Shown piece by piece: positions 1 through 10,854 of a stretch of DNA of 64,000 nucleotides (its first letter is position 1; each line of letters opens with the position of its first letter). The notes beneath the pieces were generated by a model, which was not told the DNA's origin, did not search any database, and worked only from the letters and a program-made list of their open reading frames with translations. The DNA is taken from positions 1,302,001-1,366,000 of the forward strand of contig OY725500.1 in the NCBI GenBank assembly GCA_963281255.1, in the 5' to 3' direction. Position numbers and translations under genes: made by a program. This DNA comes from Aphrocallistes beatrix (Eukaryota; Porifera; Hexactinellida; Sceptrulophora; Aphrocallistidae).

Positions 1-575
1 CAACGTAGGAATGTAATAACATTCCATTCAAAAATTCTAAATTTTTCAAATCAACTCGTACTAATCTTAGTTCTACACAAAAATTCTACCTTAATAACAT
101 TTAGAAGTAGGCTTAAAACAGCTTAGAAAATTGGCAAAATAGTGCTTAAAATGACCTGTTGCCGCAATGATATGATGACTAATCGAAATTTTGACATCGG
201 ATATATGTACTTTGATACCATGTTTATATATCAGGGTTGCCGTGGGAAAGAAATTTCCATTCCCATTCCCACGAGATTTCCCGTGGGAATTCCCATGGGT
301 TTCCCACATGGGAATCCCATGGGAAACCCATGGGAATTCCCACATGGGAAAACCCATGGGAAGTCCCATATGGGAATTCCCACGTGGAAAAATCATTTCT
401 CATTCCCATGGGAAAACCCATTCCCACGGCAACCCTGTTATATATGCTGGTAATACATTCTTAATGCCTATTCTGCATGGTTAACGATTTTAGGCTAATC
501 GTGTATTAATCCATTCGGCTATTACCGCATCCTTGGTTATTTACTGTGAGGCATTATTAGAGTAGGCTATGGATG
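1..575. repeat. Dispersed repeat family A, copy 1 (split by a hAT MITE)
   Basis: The stretch resembles other blocks in this window at 17.7-18.5 kb, 41.1-41.35 kb, 48.6-49.4 kb and 53.3-53.45 kb. Shared landmarks are a segment around 170-225 (atgatgactaatc..., then a TTTGATACC motif) and one around 500-570 (ttaccgcatcc, then tactgtgaggc, then agtaggctatg). It is interrupted by the MITE at 232-437. No coding content is evident. The family appears in inverted pairs, so it may be a foldback element; the superfamily is not identified. Confidence 0.6.
232..437. mobile_element. hAT-type MITE with internal TGGGAA array, copy 1
   Basis: The element starts CAGGGTTGCCGTGGGAA and ends with its reverse complement TTCCCACGGCAACCCTG. 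It is flanked by a perfect 8-bp target duplication TTATATAT (224-231 and 438-445). The interior is a palindromic array built from TGGGAA/TTCCCA hexamers, the same motif that closes the terminal repeat. Eight-bp duplications and a CAGGG terminus are typical of hAT elements. The family-A copy near 18.34 kb carries the same locus without the insertion. Confidence 0.9.
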
Positions 576-626
576 GACATATTTAAAGATGATATCTCCC
601 TTATAATTAATCAATGTCACCTCCAG

Positions 627-702
627 GCGACCGAAGGGAGCCTCCGGCGGACACTTAGTGTCCGCCAGCCGCGCAGCGCAAGCAAGCGAAGCGCGCTTGT
701 AA
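627..702. repeat. GC-rich stem-loop repeat, copy 1
   Basis: An unusually GC-rich island in AT-rich DNA. It holds a self-complementary core (gcggacacttagtgtccgc) followed by agccgcgcagcgcaagc and an aagcgaagcgcgctt hairpin. The same module recurs at about 14.30, 18.75, 19.49, 20.23 and 40.22 kb. It could be the terminal hairpin of a Helitron-like or other foldback element, but no diagnostic 3-prime end was proven. Confidence 0.55.
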
Positions 703-754
703 TATTGTAAAACACAACGAAGGTATTGAACAAAGATACAATAAAAATAATCAA

Positions 755-1195
755 CGATCATTATCTACGTACTTTCGACGATCATGATCTTCGTACTCGC
801 ACTTAAGGGAGACCGATCATTTAAGAGTTATCCATATATTTCAGTATAACTTTGAAATATTGGTTCCGAGGGGTCCAAATATTTCGAATTGTAAGGACCG
901 GGGGATGCCATTCCAGAGGCCGTATACTTGGAATGAGGATTGGGTGGGGCCTTTAGGTTTGCATGATTGGTATGGCCATTTTGTACAAATCCTATCATAG
1001 CTAATAGAAGATAATAGCCTTTGGCTAATTCATGTAAGGCAAATGCCCTACCAACCCGACTGGAGCCTACGCCTATGTCATTCTGTGGGAGTCCAAAATC
1101 TTTGTGACATTTTCTTGAATATGATCCATAATTGTAATTTATTCGCATATGCAAATAGTAACTTGTTCGCATGCGAATAGTAGTTTTTAATATCT
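755..1195. repeat. Dispersed repeat family C, copy 1
   Basis: About 430 bp here match 8480-8935 in direct orientation, with only scattered differences. The shared stretch begins near atcattatctacgtact and ends in repeats of ttcgcatgcgaatag. Short ORFs across it are conserved only because the repeat is. The element class is not recognised. Confidence 0.75.
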
Positions 1196-1421
1196 CATTA
1201 TTTTATCTTTTGAAATTCGATTTGGAGGTAACTTCAATCACCGAATGCTCCTTTTGCAAAATTGTCCCCTATTAAGACAATCCTGCAAAAGGAATATCTG
1301 AATCGATATGACTTGTAGAATGTCTGAGGTATTCCTTAGAGATGTGTAGGCATCTTCCTTGTTTAAATAAGTTTCACCATCCAGTTAGCCAATGAGATAA
1401 TCAACGAGTAACCTATATAGG

Positions 1422-1574
1422 CAGGGGCGTCGTGCCCGTAGTCCCAGGGGGTACCGGGCCCACCCAAATTTTTTCTAGTCCCCTAGATTTTCACTTTTTC
1501 CTCACAGATCTTCACTTATGCCCACCAGATTTTCATTTGCCCCCCCCCCATTTTAGAACCACACGATGCCACTG
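1422..1574. mobile_element. Small MITE candidate
   Basis: Ends are inverted repeats (CAGGGGCGTCGTG at the left, CACACGATGCCACTG at the right), a hAT-like arrangement. The interior is rich in C-runs and CCAGATTTTCA motifs. A clean 8-bp target duplication was not found, so the boundaries are approximate. Confidence 0.5.
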
Positions 1575-1662
1575 CCTACTTCAGATTGGTATTAGCACAA
1601 AACTCGTACTGTTGTTTATTCCCATCGTTTCCGTTGACAAATAATGAATATAGCTCTCACAC

Positions 1663-1780
1663 ATATAATTTTAGGAGTTGCTACAGATTACGAATCCTAA
1701 TTTTTTTTTAACTGATCGTTTGGAAAGGGGACTTCCAAACGATCAGTTAAAAAAAAATTAGGATTCTCCTAAAATTATAT
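1663..1780. repeat. Near-perfect long hairpin
   Basis: The left arm (1663-1677 plus 1693-1724) pairs with the right arm (1734-1780). The inner stem is about 32 bp around a short loop (aggggact). The outer 15-bp stem pairs after a one-sided 15-nt bulge at 1678-1692. No gene lies here. It could be a snapback MITE remnant or a transcribed hairpin. Confidence 0.7.
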
Positions 1781-1913
1781 TTGATTTCATGTATGTCTTT
1801 CATTGAGTCTAACTATAGGGTTCTAATCAGACTTTTAATAAATTGAATAACAACATCTGCATACATAACTATCTCAACCGGGATATCAATTACTAATAGC
1901 TAATATTAGCTAC

Positions 1914-2885
1914 CTACTGAGTTTCAAGCATTGCTTCCTTCATCATTTGAACAACTACGAGTTCAATCTCGCTTGGTGTCACTTCGTTCTCGAAAATTTC
2001 TTCACCCAACTGATTCAGAACTTCTCTTCTTTTTACATTGCACTTCTCAGCATACAGTTTGAGAGCTTGCTTTCCCAATTCCTTCTTACTTTCCTCCTTT
2101 ACCATACTTCCTACTAACTTTCTAAGCGTGATGTCGCATTGGTGTGTGATACTAGCATTCGTTTCGTTCCGAGCTGCTTCTTTATGGGAGAGGATCTGCT
2201 CAGAATCTGCCAAAGGAGGCGATAGTTTTAATGAAGATTCCTGAATTTTTGTGGCAATTGCATCGAATTCAAACTCTTTAGCAGTATCAATCTTGATTGG
2301 TTCTTGTTCCCATTTGAAAACGGACCCAGCTGGATTAGACAATTGTCCATGAATGTTCACAATAGTTTGCTCAGGGACTGGGTGTTCTCTTGCCTTGTTG
2401 CGGACTATGCACTCTTCAAGACTTGTTTCAAAGCAAAGCTGTAAGAAACCAGTTCTATGCTTCCTAGCAAGTCTGTAGTATTCGTACCGCATGCTCCTGT
2501 AGTGGAAAGTATCGTCGAGGACAAGTATTATGGCTTTATTATTGAAGTCTGTATGTAATTGTGATAATAGCAAATCAGAAAACTGTTTATCAGGGCACTC
2601 TCCAAAAGGATAGCCTAAGAAACTGTCAATTTGTTCTCGCAAAAAATCTCGATGCTTTTTCCAAATGAAAGTTTCATCAGGAGAACCTCCAGCTTGACAT
2701 CTAGTATCCCTCGGAAGAAATGCATCAAACTCAACACAAATTAAATTCAAATTAGACTCAGTTGATTCGAGATAGCTCTTGAAAGAATGAATGAAAGTGG
2801 ACTTCCCACTTGCTGGAATGCCAATCAATATGCAGAGCAATTTAACACCCAGTTTCCAACTAGACGCTGAACCAAAGCTAGCCAT
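1914..2885 (-). CDS. PSTK: L-seryl-tRNA(Sec) kinase
   Basis: The enzyme phosphorylates Ser-tRNA(Sec) with ATP, giving O-phosphoseryl-tRNA that SepSecS converts to selenocysteinyl-tRNA; it acts in the cytosol. The protein is 323 aa from the ATG at 2885, close to usual PSTK length. A Walker A motif GIPASGKST lies near residue 20. An acidic stretch VEFDAFLPRD follows, and a conserved DDTFHYRSMRYEYYRLARK segment lies near the middle. The frame stays open upstream to an ATG at 3101, but those 72 residues lie largely in MITE inverted-repeat sequence, so the MASFGS start is preferred. No intron is visible. Presence implies that the organism makes selenoproteins. Family assignment is firm; kinetics and expression are not visible. 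Confidence 0.9.
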   Translation of the reverse strand: MASFGSASSWKLGVKLLCILIGIPASGKSTFIHSFKSYLESTESNLNLICVEFDAFLPRDTRCQAGGSPDETFIWKKHRDFLREQIDSFLGYPFGECPDKQFSDLLLSQLHTDFNNKAIILVLDDTFHYRSMRYEYYRLARKHRTGFLQLCFETSLEECIVRNKAREHPVPEQTIVNIHGQLSNPAGSVFKWEQEPIKIDTAKEFEFDAIATKIQESSLKLSPPLADSEQILSHKEAARNETNASITHQCDITLRKLVGSMVKEESKKELGKQALKLYAEKCNVKRREVLNQLGEEIFENEVTPSEIELVVVQMMKEAMLETQ

Positions 2886-2940
2886 AATATATATCTTGTC
2901 ATTTGAACAAACTGATAAAGACAATCTACAGAAACTCCTG

Positions 2941-3285
2941 TTATTAACGGTAAATGGATGTTTCGTCGCTGATATCTCTTCTAATGGAATTACAAACGTT
3001 TGGGACTTGGGAAACATGAATTGGTTCTCAAGCTGAATATAATTAATAGGAGTGAGGATTTTGGAGAGTATTATGTATAAGAGCAAAGAGAAAGTGGGCA
3101 TTTTGGGTTTGAAATAATACTAAATGGCACGCGAGAGTGGTATTTTTCTTTCGTGAGGGGGTGGGTGATTATGATTGTCATTTATTATTTGTTAGAATGA
3201 ATGGGAGAATGAAAGTGAGGATTCGATCATTTCATTCAAAGAAATATCAGCGACGAAACATCCGCCATTCGTTATTAACCAAGTA
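2941..3285. mobile_element. MITE overlapping the PSTK upstream region
   Basis: Inverted ends share GGATGTTTCGTCGCTGATAT and a GTTAATAACG-like terminus. The interior carries an AAAGTGGGCATTTTGGGTTTG-like module and a gagggggtggg tract that recur in other elements with different ends. It sits directly upstream of the preferred PSTK start and could contribute promoter or 5-prime UTR sequence. Confidence 0.65.
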
Positions 3286-3314
3286 GGATATAACGAAATG
3301 AGGAGGTATTAAAA

Positions 3315-3395
3315 AGTCCAGAGAACTTGTTCCAATGGTCCAGAGAATTTGTTCATATGGTCCAGAGAACAAGTTCGTATAGTCCAGAAAACATG
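3315..3395. repeat. Short tandem repeat (GGTCCAGAGAAC unit)
   Basis: Four imperfect units of about 24 bp, each containing GTCCAGA(G/A)AA followed by a TTGTTC or AAGTTC half. The flank 3396-3840 is ordinary unique-looking sequence in which I see no gene. Confidence 0.65.
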
Positions 3396-3842
3396 TACCC
3401 CCGACATTTATGTGCCTGCGGACAAGATTTCACGCCTCTAGAGCTAGCGCGATCCATCCAACTAACTTACCCGTCCGGCCCAGTTCAGATCGAGTGTAGA
3501 CCACATCGGAAGAAAACTGAGTCCGCAGTCCCATAGGACTGACACGTCTTTTTGGTTGTCTTTTTAGTGAAAAAGTCAATTTGATTCATAACTCTTTGCA
3601 ATAGTGTGGCAACTATGTGACACAATTTACAAATATCATTATTAAGTATCGTACGTGTAATTGAACTTTGGAGCAGTTCTAATGTCATCTTTCTCTCCAA
3701 ATCAATGATAATTTAGCTTCATCGATTCCCTTGGGAGAGCGAAATTATGTCCTTTTTTCATCCTTACTCAATAATGAAAAATGAAATAATCTGGTTATTT
3801 GCTCCGAACGACAGAATAGTTGGATAACACTTCTGGCATTAG

Positions 3843-4160
3843 GAAAATCTTGCATACATGCCAACCGTCCCGGGTTTTTCACTCTTCTCCTGAGCTAATT
3901 TTGACAAGTGTCCCGTTTTTACATGAAATCTCCCCATGTCCGTTTTTTGGGATTCCGTGTATAATACCTTTCTGATGCGTCCCGCTTTTATCATCAGGTT
4001 GACATGTATGATCTTGACTAATGGCAACCACGTTAAGCTTAAGGTATTCGGGCAATTCTTTGGGCCCATATAAATTCCGTCGAAGATAACGACAAAGGTT
4101 TATTTTTGCATTCGGGGCAGGAAAATCGTCACTGGACATGTTCTCCGGACTTTTCAATAT
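3843..4160. mobile_element. MITE family D (CATACATGCCAAC ends), copy 1
   Basis: It contains gcatacatgccaaccgtccc and several GTCCCG / CGGGAC motifs like those at 8940-8995 and 11158-11380, where the matching ...GTTGGCAAGTATG end is clear. Here the right end is less certain; a candidate is ggttgacatgtatg near 4000. Confidence 0.5.
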
Positions 4161-5001
4161 GTGGATTTATCATACAGTTTCGAAAAGGCGATATGCAGAA
4201 GTAACACCCGTAAAAACCCTAGATCAACCGTTGAAACTAGTTTCCAGCATATTTTTGAGATCTATTCACTTTATGTACGATATATTGTATATGTTGCAGT
4301 CAGAATGCGTTTCCAGTCGAAACGCGTTTCAACTAGTCGAAACGCGTTTTGACTGACTTTCTAGTCGAAACGCGTTTCGACTAGTCAAAATGCGTTTCCA
4401 CTGGAAATAGAATATCATGGGTTATTTTTAACTTCAGTGTACTAATTTTAAGTGTTTGAAAGCCTTTATTAAAATATCATGTTTTCATCACGATAACGAT
4501 ATAATTTTAGGATTCAAATTGTATTTATTCATTAAAATAAGTTATGTTCATTCCCAAACTTCGCAATCAATTCGTAATCGAAACATATATTAAGAAGAAC
4601 ATAATGGTTATCAAAACTGGTCATATTCAATTACGTATCACGCTAAGACGGTTTCGGAATAGCAGCAAAGACAGCTGAAGGGATTAGTTTGAGCTGTCTA
4701 AATACGTCAATTGGACAAACTTTATGGGCAATACATTTCGGCATTTATTTCTTGAGAAGATAAATACAGAAAATTATAACAAAAGACAATACAATCGCAG
4801 TCATGATATCCCCTCGGGAAAAATTCAACAATTCCATTGAATTATATCAGTCTGTCCTCAGTTCAGCTCAGATTACAGATATCATCCGCATTTATTCTGG
4901 GCCTCTAAGAGCTAATCGGAGCTAATAGCCAAAGGTACTACAATATTAGGAAGAAATATGTAGTAAAACAGTCACAATCTGTTAAATTCCTATATAGTCG
5001 A

Positions 5002-5487
5002 GTGCTAAACTCACAGGATCTATTGAGAGTCGTATCCAAAGAATCGCTCTTCGAAATACTTGGCTGTCCACACGAGGGAGAAAGGCACCTTGGAAGAGAC
5101 CGGATGTCAGTAGTGCTTAAACAGAAGTATTCCGGAATTTCCAAAGAAGTGGTCCAATTATTTATCAAATCGTGTAGTGAGTGCGAACTTCAGAAATGTA
5201 AAAAGCAACTGAAATCTACGATCACAAAACCAATACGTAGTTCAGATATTGCTTCGAGGGGCCAAATTGACCTAATCGACCTGCAAAATACACCAGAAAT
5301 TAACAGACCATACAACTTCTTAATGGCATATCAGGACCACCTTACCAAATTTGTTATGCTCCCTCTTTTGAGCAAGTCAGCACGAGAAGTTGTTGATAAT
5401 CTTCTAGACGTATTTTGTTTGTTGGGACCACCGCACATTCTACAGAGCGATAACGGTAGGGAATTTAAGAACATCAATCTTATTTAG
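5002..5487 (+). pseudogene. Integrase/transposase fragment (Ginger/KRBA2-like)
   Basis: A 161-aa open stretch covers the end of an H2C2 zinc-binding region (SCSECELQKCKKQ near residues 57-69) and the start of a DDE integrase core. The first catalytic Asp is in RGQIDLIDLQ (about residue 93). A conserved NFLMAYQDHLTKFVMLPL strand follows. The second Asp is in LQSDNGREF (about residue 150). The frame stops before the catalytic Glu, so the enzyme is truncated. The QDHLTK and LQSDNG wording matches cellular KRBA2/SCAND3-type integrases and Ginger transposases rather than retroviral pol, and no protease, reverse transcriptase or LTRs are present nearby. The upstream portion is not seen in frame. 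Confidence 0.75.
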
Positions 5488-6262
5488 ACAATATTTAGGG
5501 GATACATTTATTTATTTAGTCATCATTAGACTTAATTAGGGGTGGAACGAAGAGGGACTAGGGTAGGCTGTTTTGAGAAGGCTTAATATGGATCGATTAT
5601 CTAGACGAATATTCGGTTATACATTTATCATTTGACCTATTTTTGGACAATATATCGCTGAGAGCAATTAAGAAGTTAACAGTGTCAATTTCATTGTTGT
5701 TAAGGAATATTGGAATACTAGATGGATAAAATAGTAATCATCTTGAATTCACCAAGACCACAGAAATTACAGGTTGCTCTTATCGCGTTTCTTCTCAACT
5801 GTCGGCATACGCGCATGAACTAAATGCTTTCGGACTAATGGCATGCTTCCGATACTCCTCAAATATTAACCATGTAGGGACATAATCCCCTAGTCTTTTG
5901 GAGCGGGGAATTGCATATATTTATCTAGGTTCGTGAAAAGAACATAATATGGTCACTGTTTGTTGGAAACTTGCTTCAGCCGCCCTGCCCGCATCTAAAT
6001 TTGTACTGTATTTAATGTCAAATTTCTACTAGAACAATGTCTAAACTTTGGTTGCTCATACAAAACATAAGATTAAGGATTGTGTTTCTATATGGAGGAA
6101 ATGTAAATTTTCACCATCCATATTAATAAGGTTTTGAGATATGTTGCTAGCTAAGTCTCTATTTCTCTTGAAAATTCCGAAAAGAATTTAATAGCAAAAA
6201 TGAACGGAACAGGAGTAAAAGTTTCTGTTACTGAAGTTTTCTTCCACCTTTAGGTGCCACCT

Positions 6263-6605
6263 CAGAGTTGCACGCGGGCCGAATATAATAGTTTGCGGGC
6301 TCTGCGGACCGGAAATATTGGCAGGGCTCCCCGCGATGACAACCGAGACGATGTTTTTAACTGTCACGAGGTACCAATTAAGGAATACTTACGTAAATGG
6401 AACTTTGTTAATTTCCACTTATTTGTGCTTGCAGAAACTCACTCCCATAAAAGGATTCCCTAAGTGTATCTCTATAGTTAGTAACTTACAAAGTGGGCCA
6501 AAAATATTTATGCGGGATTTTTGCGGGGCGAATAATTTAGTTGCGGGCCGGATTAACTTAAAATTGCGGGCCGCGATTACAAATTTCGGCCCGCGTGCAA
6601 CTCTG
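6263..6605. mobile_element. hAT-type MITE nested in the Ginger-like element
   Basis: Ends CAGAGTTGCACGCGGGCC and GGCCCGCGTGCAACTCTG are exact inverted repeats. They are flanked by a perfect 8-bp duplication TGCCACCT (6255-6262 and 6606-6613). Subterminal GCGGGCC/GCGGGG motifs recur inside. It inserted after the surrounding 3.3-kb element. Confidence 0.9.
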
Positions 6606-7635
6606 TGCCACCTTGCCATAACTGACCCTAAATCGAAATATTGAACCTTTCTGTTGGATCTTAACTATTCAACGCATTTAAGAATGTATATATTTCATTC
6701 ATTAACGATGTTAAATTGTACTAGTACACTTGTATATCATAGGATGTCAGTAGCAATATTTTTGCAAGGTAATTGATATACGTGTAATTAAATAATGAGA
6801 TTATGATAATGAAATGCTGTCCGTGTCCTCACAAGAGATATTTGAGGAGCGGAAACAGGTTTACTACTAACAGTAGTGGTCTTACTATACTACTAGCAAG
6901 GCCGTAGGCATCAGGTTTCAAGTGGTCCGGTTGGAACAAAAGGTGGTCCAGTTGAAACCAGTCCGACTGTAACAAATGATGCTTTTGGTATAAAATTCTT
7001 CAAAAGTGGTCAGATTGAATCGGACCTACAGTACCGGTGGCTACGGTCATGACTAGTCTACAACTAACCTCACGCTTCTGGCAATCAATAACAATTCCAT
7101 GTTCATCTTGAGTCTCGGTTATAAAAAAATATTCATCCGCATGCTATTTATAAATTTCAAAATGACTCTAGTTCCATATATGGATTCTGATTAATTAAGA
7201 AATCGAAATACATAGGGAGAATGTAGATTAAGAGATTATATTCTTATAATATTATTCTTCAAATATATTTATAAACACATACTGTTATCAATTCTCACAA
7301 ATTACCTGAACACAGTGAATGGGCAAAAAAATATGTGGTGAAACAATAAGGAAAATATTAATCATCTACCATATAAGATATATTCAACAGATATGTGAAC
7401 AAGGAACTAAATTCTGGTAATTTAAATATAAAGTCACCATTTTAATTAAAATTAGTACACTGAAGTTAAAAATAACCCATGATATTCTATTTCCAGTGGA
7501 AACGCATTTTGACTAGTCGAAACGCGTTTCGACTAGAAAGTCAGTCAAAACGCGTTTCGACTAGTTGAAACGCGTTTCGACTGGAAACGCATTCTGACTG
7601 CAACATATACATAAATAAATAAATGATTTATCATG

Positions 7636-7922
7636 CAGTTGCTGAATAAAATATTCGGAATTATGTGAAATTACATGTGTAATTACATGTGAAATTACAC
7701 ATGTAATTACATGTGTAATTACACGTGTAATTACATGTGTAATTACATGTGAAATTACATGTGTAATTACATGTGAAATTACATGTGTAATTACACGTGT
7801 AATTGCACATGTAATTACACATGTAATTACATGTGTAATTACATGTGTAATTACATGTGTAATTACACATGTAATTTCACATGTAATTACACGTAATTCC
7901 GAATATTTTATTTCCGCAACTG
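7636..7922. mobile_element. MITE filled with ATTACATGTGTA array
   Basis: Near-matching inverted ends CAGTTGCTGAATAAAATATT and the complement of CAGTTGCGGAAATAAAATAT enclose about 200 bp of alternating ACATGTGTAATT / ATTACACATGT units. The units are themselves palindromic. No target duplication was found. A minus-strand ORF across it (repeating CNYT) is a product of the satellite, not a gene. Confidence 0.7.
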
Positions 7923-8479
7923 TCGCTCAACCAAACCCAGACATATAGCCATAAAGATAAACAATCTTTTGAGCAGTAGCAAATTTGAAGGTGTCAATAT
8001 ATATCTGCCAAAATGCACACCAGATGAAATATCTTTTCGACGTAATTTCAATCGATAAAATATCCGTCGATGTAGTGTCCTCCATTCCATTTTAGATAAA
8101 TAGACCGGATTTAATTATCCTTCTTTGTCCATTGCAAATCATCTCGCGCACTGACGTATCATATTTGAGTTGTAATTGTACATTCAGGAAATTCAATAGC
8201 ATAGCTATGCCCCATACATTAGCTGATCTCACTGTATTTCTTGATACGTAGTACTCTATTGGATACAGGGTTCTATCTGCAGGGGGAAGCTTCCCCCCCC
8301 CCCCCCAATTTAACATCCTAGATAGAACCTTGTACGTACTGTACTACCATGTACAGGGCTATCAACCTGAGGTCACGAAATCGTGAGATTAGGTTTTTAA
8401 ATCGTGAGATTAGGTTATTATACGCAGATAAGAACCTAATTTTTCAACTAACTTCCAACAATTCTCAAATATATGCAAC

Positions 8480-8935
8480 AATCATTATCTACGTACTCAA
8501 GGATCATGATCTCCATACTCGCACTTAAGGGAGACCGATCATTTAAGAGTTATCCATATATTTCAGTATAACTTTGAAATATTGGTTCCGAAGGGTCCAA
8601 ATATTTCGAATTGTAAGGACCGGGGGATGCCATTCCAGAGGCCGTAGACTTGGAATGAGGATTGGGTGGGGCCTTTAGGTTTGCATGATTGGTATGGCCA
8701 TTTTGGACTAATTGTATCATAAGGCAAAGGCCCTACCAACCCGACCGGAGCCTACGCCTATGTCATTATGTGGGAGTCCAAAATCTTTGTGACATTTCCT
8801 TGAATATGATCCATAATTGTAATTTATTTGCATATGCAAATAGTAGTAGCTTGTTCGCATGCGAATAGTAGCTTGTTCGCATGCGAATAGTAGCTTATTC
8901 GCATGCGAATAGTAGTTTTTAATACCTCTGAAAAT
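8480..8935. repeat. Dispersed repeat family C, copy 2
   Basis: Direct-orientation match to 755-1195. It carries three rather than two or fewer copies of the TTCGCATGCGAATAGTAG unit near its right end (about 8850-8910). A family-D fragment with a cgggacgtcccg core follows at 8940-8995. Confidence 0.75.
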
Positions 8936-9194
8936 TAGCTCAACAGAAGAATGCAAAAATCGGGACGTCCCGTCAAAAAAAGGCAGTTGGCATGTATTGA
9001 ATATACTCCCTATTAATAGAGACCTCCTAGAGTGATTGTAATGCCATCACATCCTATGAAGAGAGGACTACTTTAGTGTACGTAATTAAATGACACAAAA
9101 TTTAACTCGGACCAATTTTGGCCCCGGACCATTTTTTTCGTGACAGGACCTAATAAGGCCGAAAAGAAGACTGGTATAGAGACCAAGACAAGAA

Positions 9195-9895
9195 CTCCGT
9201 GTTCAACCGGGATATTGGAGGAATCAGAACCCTTTATCTAGACGAATTGAGTCCTACCGACGATGCATTTGAATCGATGGTGGAACGGATGTAATATACC
9301 TTAGAACAAAGCAGTTGGCGAGTTCCTGAGAAAGAGCCGAGAAGTGAGTTAACCTTACGGAAGAGTGAGCGCTGGTCATGACAGGACCGACTGATCCAAT
9401 CAGAATAGAAACTGCGACATTCCCTGCTCATCAGGTCAGTCACAAGATTCTTCTGATGCTTGAATTCAGCCAAATGGTCAGGGCCAATAGACTGGCGCCA
9501 CTTCCGCTCAGCCTTCCTTCTCGCTCGCTTGCTTGATGCTACTGGTGAACCAAGGGACACAGGGATGGGTTTGGTTAGCGGAGGAGCATGCTGATCATAG
9601 ATCGAAGATAGAGTACTGCTATATGATGCTATAAGTTCCTCAAGATGCTCAGGTGGGTTAGCACAAGAGATCAGAGGAAGCGAGACAGCAAGAAAGGTTG
9701 GGAGGTTGATGGATTTGGAACGATAGGAAACCTCCTGAGAGGAAAGAGAAGGTTTGGGAAGCGAGAGACTACAAGATATGGAAAGTGGTCAGAGAATAGA
9801 TGGACAGGAGAGGGATCAGAGAGGATGATGTTGTCAGCAGAACGGGATATTATCAGATCGAGAATGTGACCCATCTCATGAGTAGGCTGATTCAC
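9195..9895 (-). pseudogene. LINE (non-LTR retrotransposon) ORF2 fragment
   Basis: Read on the minus strand, the first block (9895 to 9671) contains PTHEMGHILDLIISR, the characteristic end of an APE-type endonuclease domain. The second block (9560 to 9234) contains SKRARRKAERKWRQS, FKHQKNLVTDLMSRECRSFY and DQRSLFRKVNSLLG. This is the linker between endonuclease and reverse transcriptase in CR1/Jockey/Rex-type LINEs. The two blocks are in different frames and the reverse transcriptase is absent, so this is a dead 5-prime/3-prime truncated copy. The clade cannot be fixed from this segment. Confidence 0.8.
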
Positions 9896-10069
9896 ATGCT
9901 GGATTTAAAACGTAAAAAGATTGTGGACTAGAACAGCAGATGTAAAAAATTTCCTACTCCTGAGTCTCGACATTACTATATGACATAAATATAGTAAAAT
10001 TTAGAATAGAGAAATGTTTATGTTTATATTGGTTACAACGAGAATTTAAGAATCAAGGAAAAATCTATT

Positions 10070-10465
10070 TTATATATTTGTAAGGGCATCGGATAGACAC
10101 CCAGAGCATCGAGCTCAACTTACCTGTATTTAGTTTTGTATGAAGTTTTGTAGAAGTTTTATAAAGCAATTAAAATTAGATTAAACTAACTTACAATATA
10201 GTTTTATTAGAGTCATATTATGGGTTTGTTTTAATATAATTATTCTCAATACACATTTAGTGTACGAAGGTTTATAATATCTCTATTGTTTCGAGTTGAT
10301 TAGGTTTCAGTTTTATTGGAAGTTCTATTCTCGTGAAGACACTAAAATTAAATTCTTCAGCACATAGTACGCGACCATATTTTCTCCGGAAACACATTCC
10401 ACATTCGTGTTATTACAACCAGGCCCGGGGAAGGCTATAGAAAGGGAACCACATCCAAGCCTCTC
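10070..10465. repeat. Dispersed repeat family E, copy 1
   Basis: About 400 bp match 34610-35010 in inverted orientation. Shared landmarks include gtaagggcatcggatagac, cagagcatcgagctcaactt and cgcgaccatattttctccgg. No coding capacity or terminal repeats were recognised. The flank up to 10850 shows no gene. Confidence 0.7.
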
Positions 10466-10854
10466 AACCTATATTTTAAATAAATCATGTGATGACAAGT
10501 AGCAAATCGTAAGATATGGCAAACTAGTAGTGGTTCGAGATCGTGAGAGTTGTGAGACCTGCACATCTGCCCACAGATTCGATAAAGTGACTTGATTGAA
10601 ATTCTAAGTTGCAACCTGTAATACAAACTGGAATGAAATGCACACTTGCCAACCATCCAGCTATCCCTGGAATAGACCGGAATTTTGTATCAATGTATGC
10701 GACAATCGCTTTTGTTAATAATGTGCTGAAAAGAAATCACATATAAATTGTGAATTACTAACGAAATTATGATTGTGTTTAAGTGCATAAAATGAGGGCG
10801 TTGCAATTGATCAACAATAGAAATTGTATTGCCATTAACAATTGATCCACTAAG

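Larger units (their letters stand above)
4292..7605. mobile_element. Ginger-like DNA transposon with 160-bp inverted ends
   Basis: The left end 4292-4451 and the right end 7446-7605 are reverse complements that look essentially identical over 160 bp. Both begin TGTTGCAGTCAGAATGCG and carry reiterated GAAACGCGTTTCGACTAG motifs. A 4-bp duplication TATA flanks them (4288-4291, 7606-7609). The interior holds an integrase-type transposase fragment (5002-5487) and a later hAT insertion (6263-6605). Ginger elements combine a retroelement-like integrase, TIRs starting TGT and 4-bp duplications, which fits. The near-identical ends suggest recent mobility or gene conversion, whereas the transposase is incomplete, so movement would need an enzyme supplied elsewhere. 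Confidence 0.8.

Noticed and set aside
3395-3545. Possible small plus-strand gene (69-aa ORF)
   Set aside because: No family resemblance, no conserved copy and no context; judged chance.
5002-5487. Retroviral or LTR-retrotransposon integrase
   Set aside because: No LTRs, protease or reverse transcriptase nearby; the fragment sits inside TIRs with a 4-bp duplication and matches KRBA2/Ginger wording.
7661-7870. Minus-strand ORF of repeating CNYT tetrapeptides
   Set aside because: It is the translation of the ATTACATGTGTA satellite inside a MITE, with no start context or conservation.
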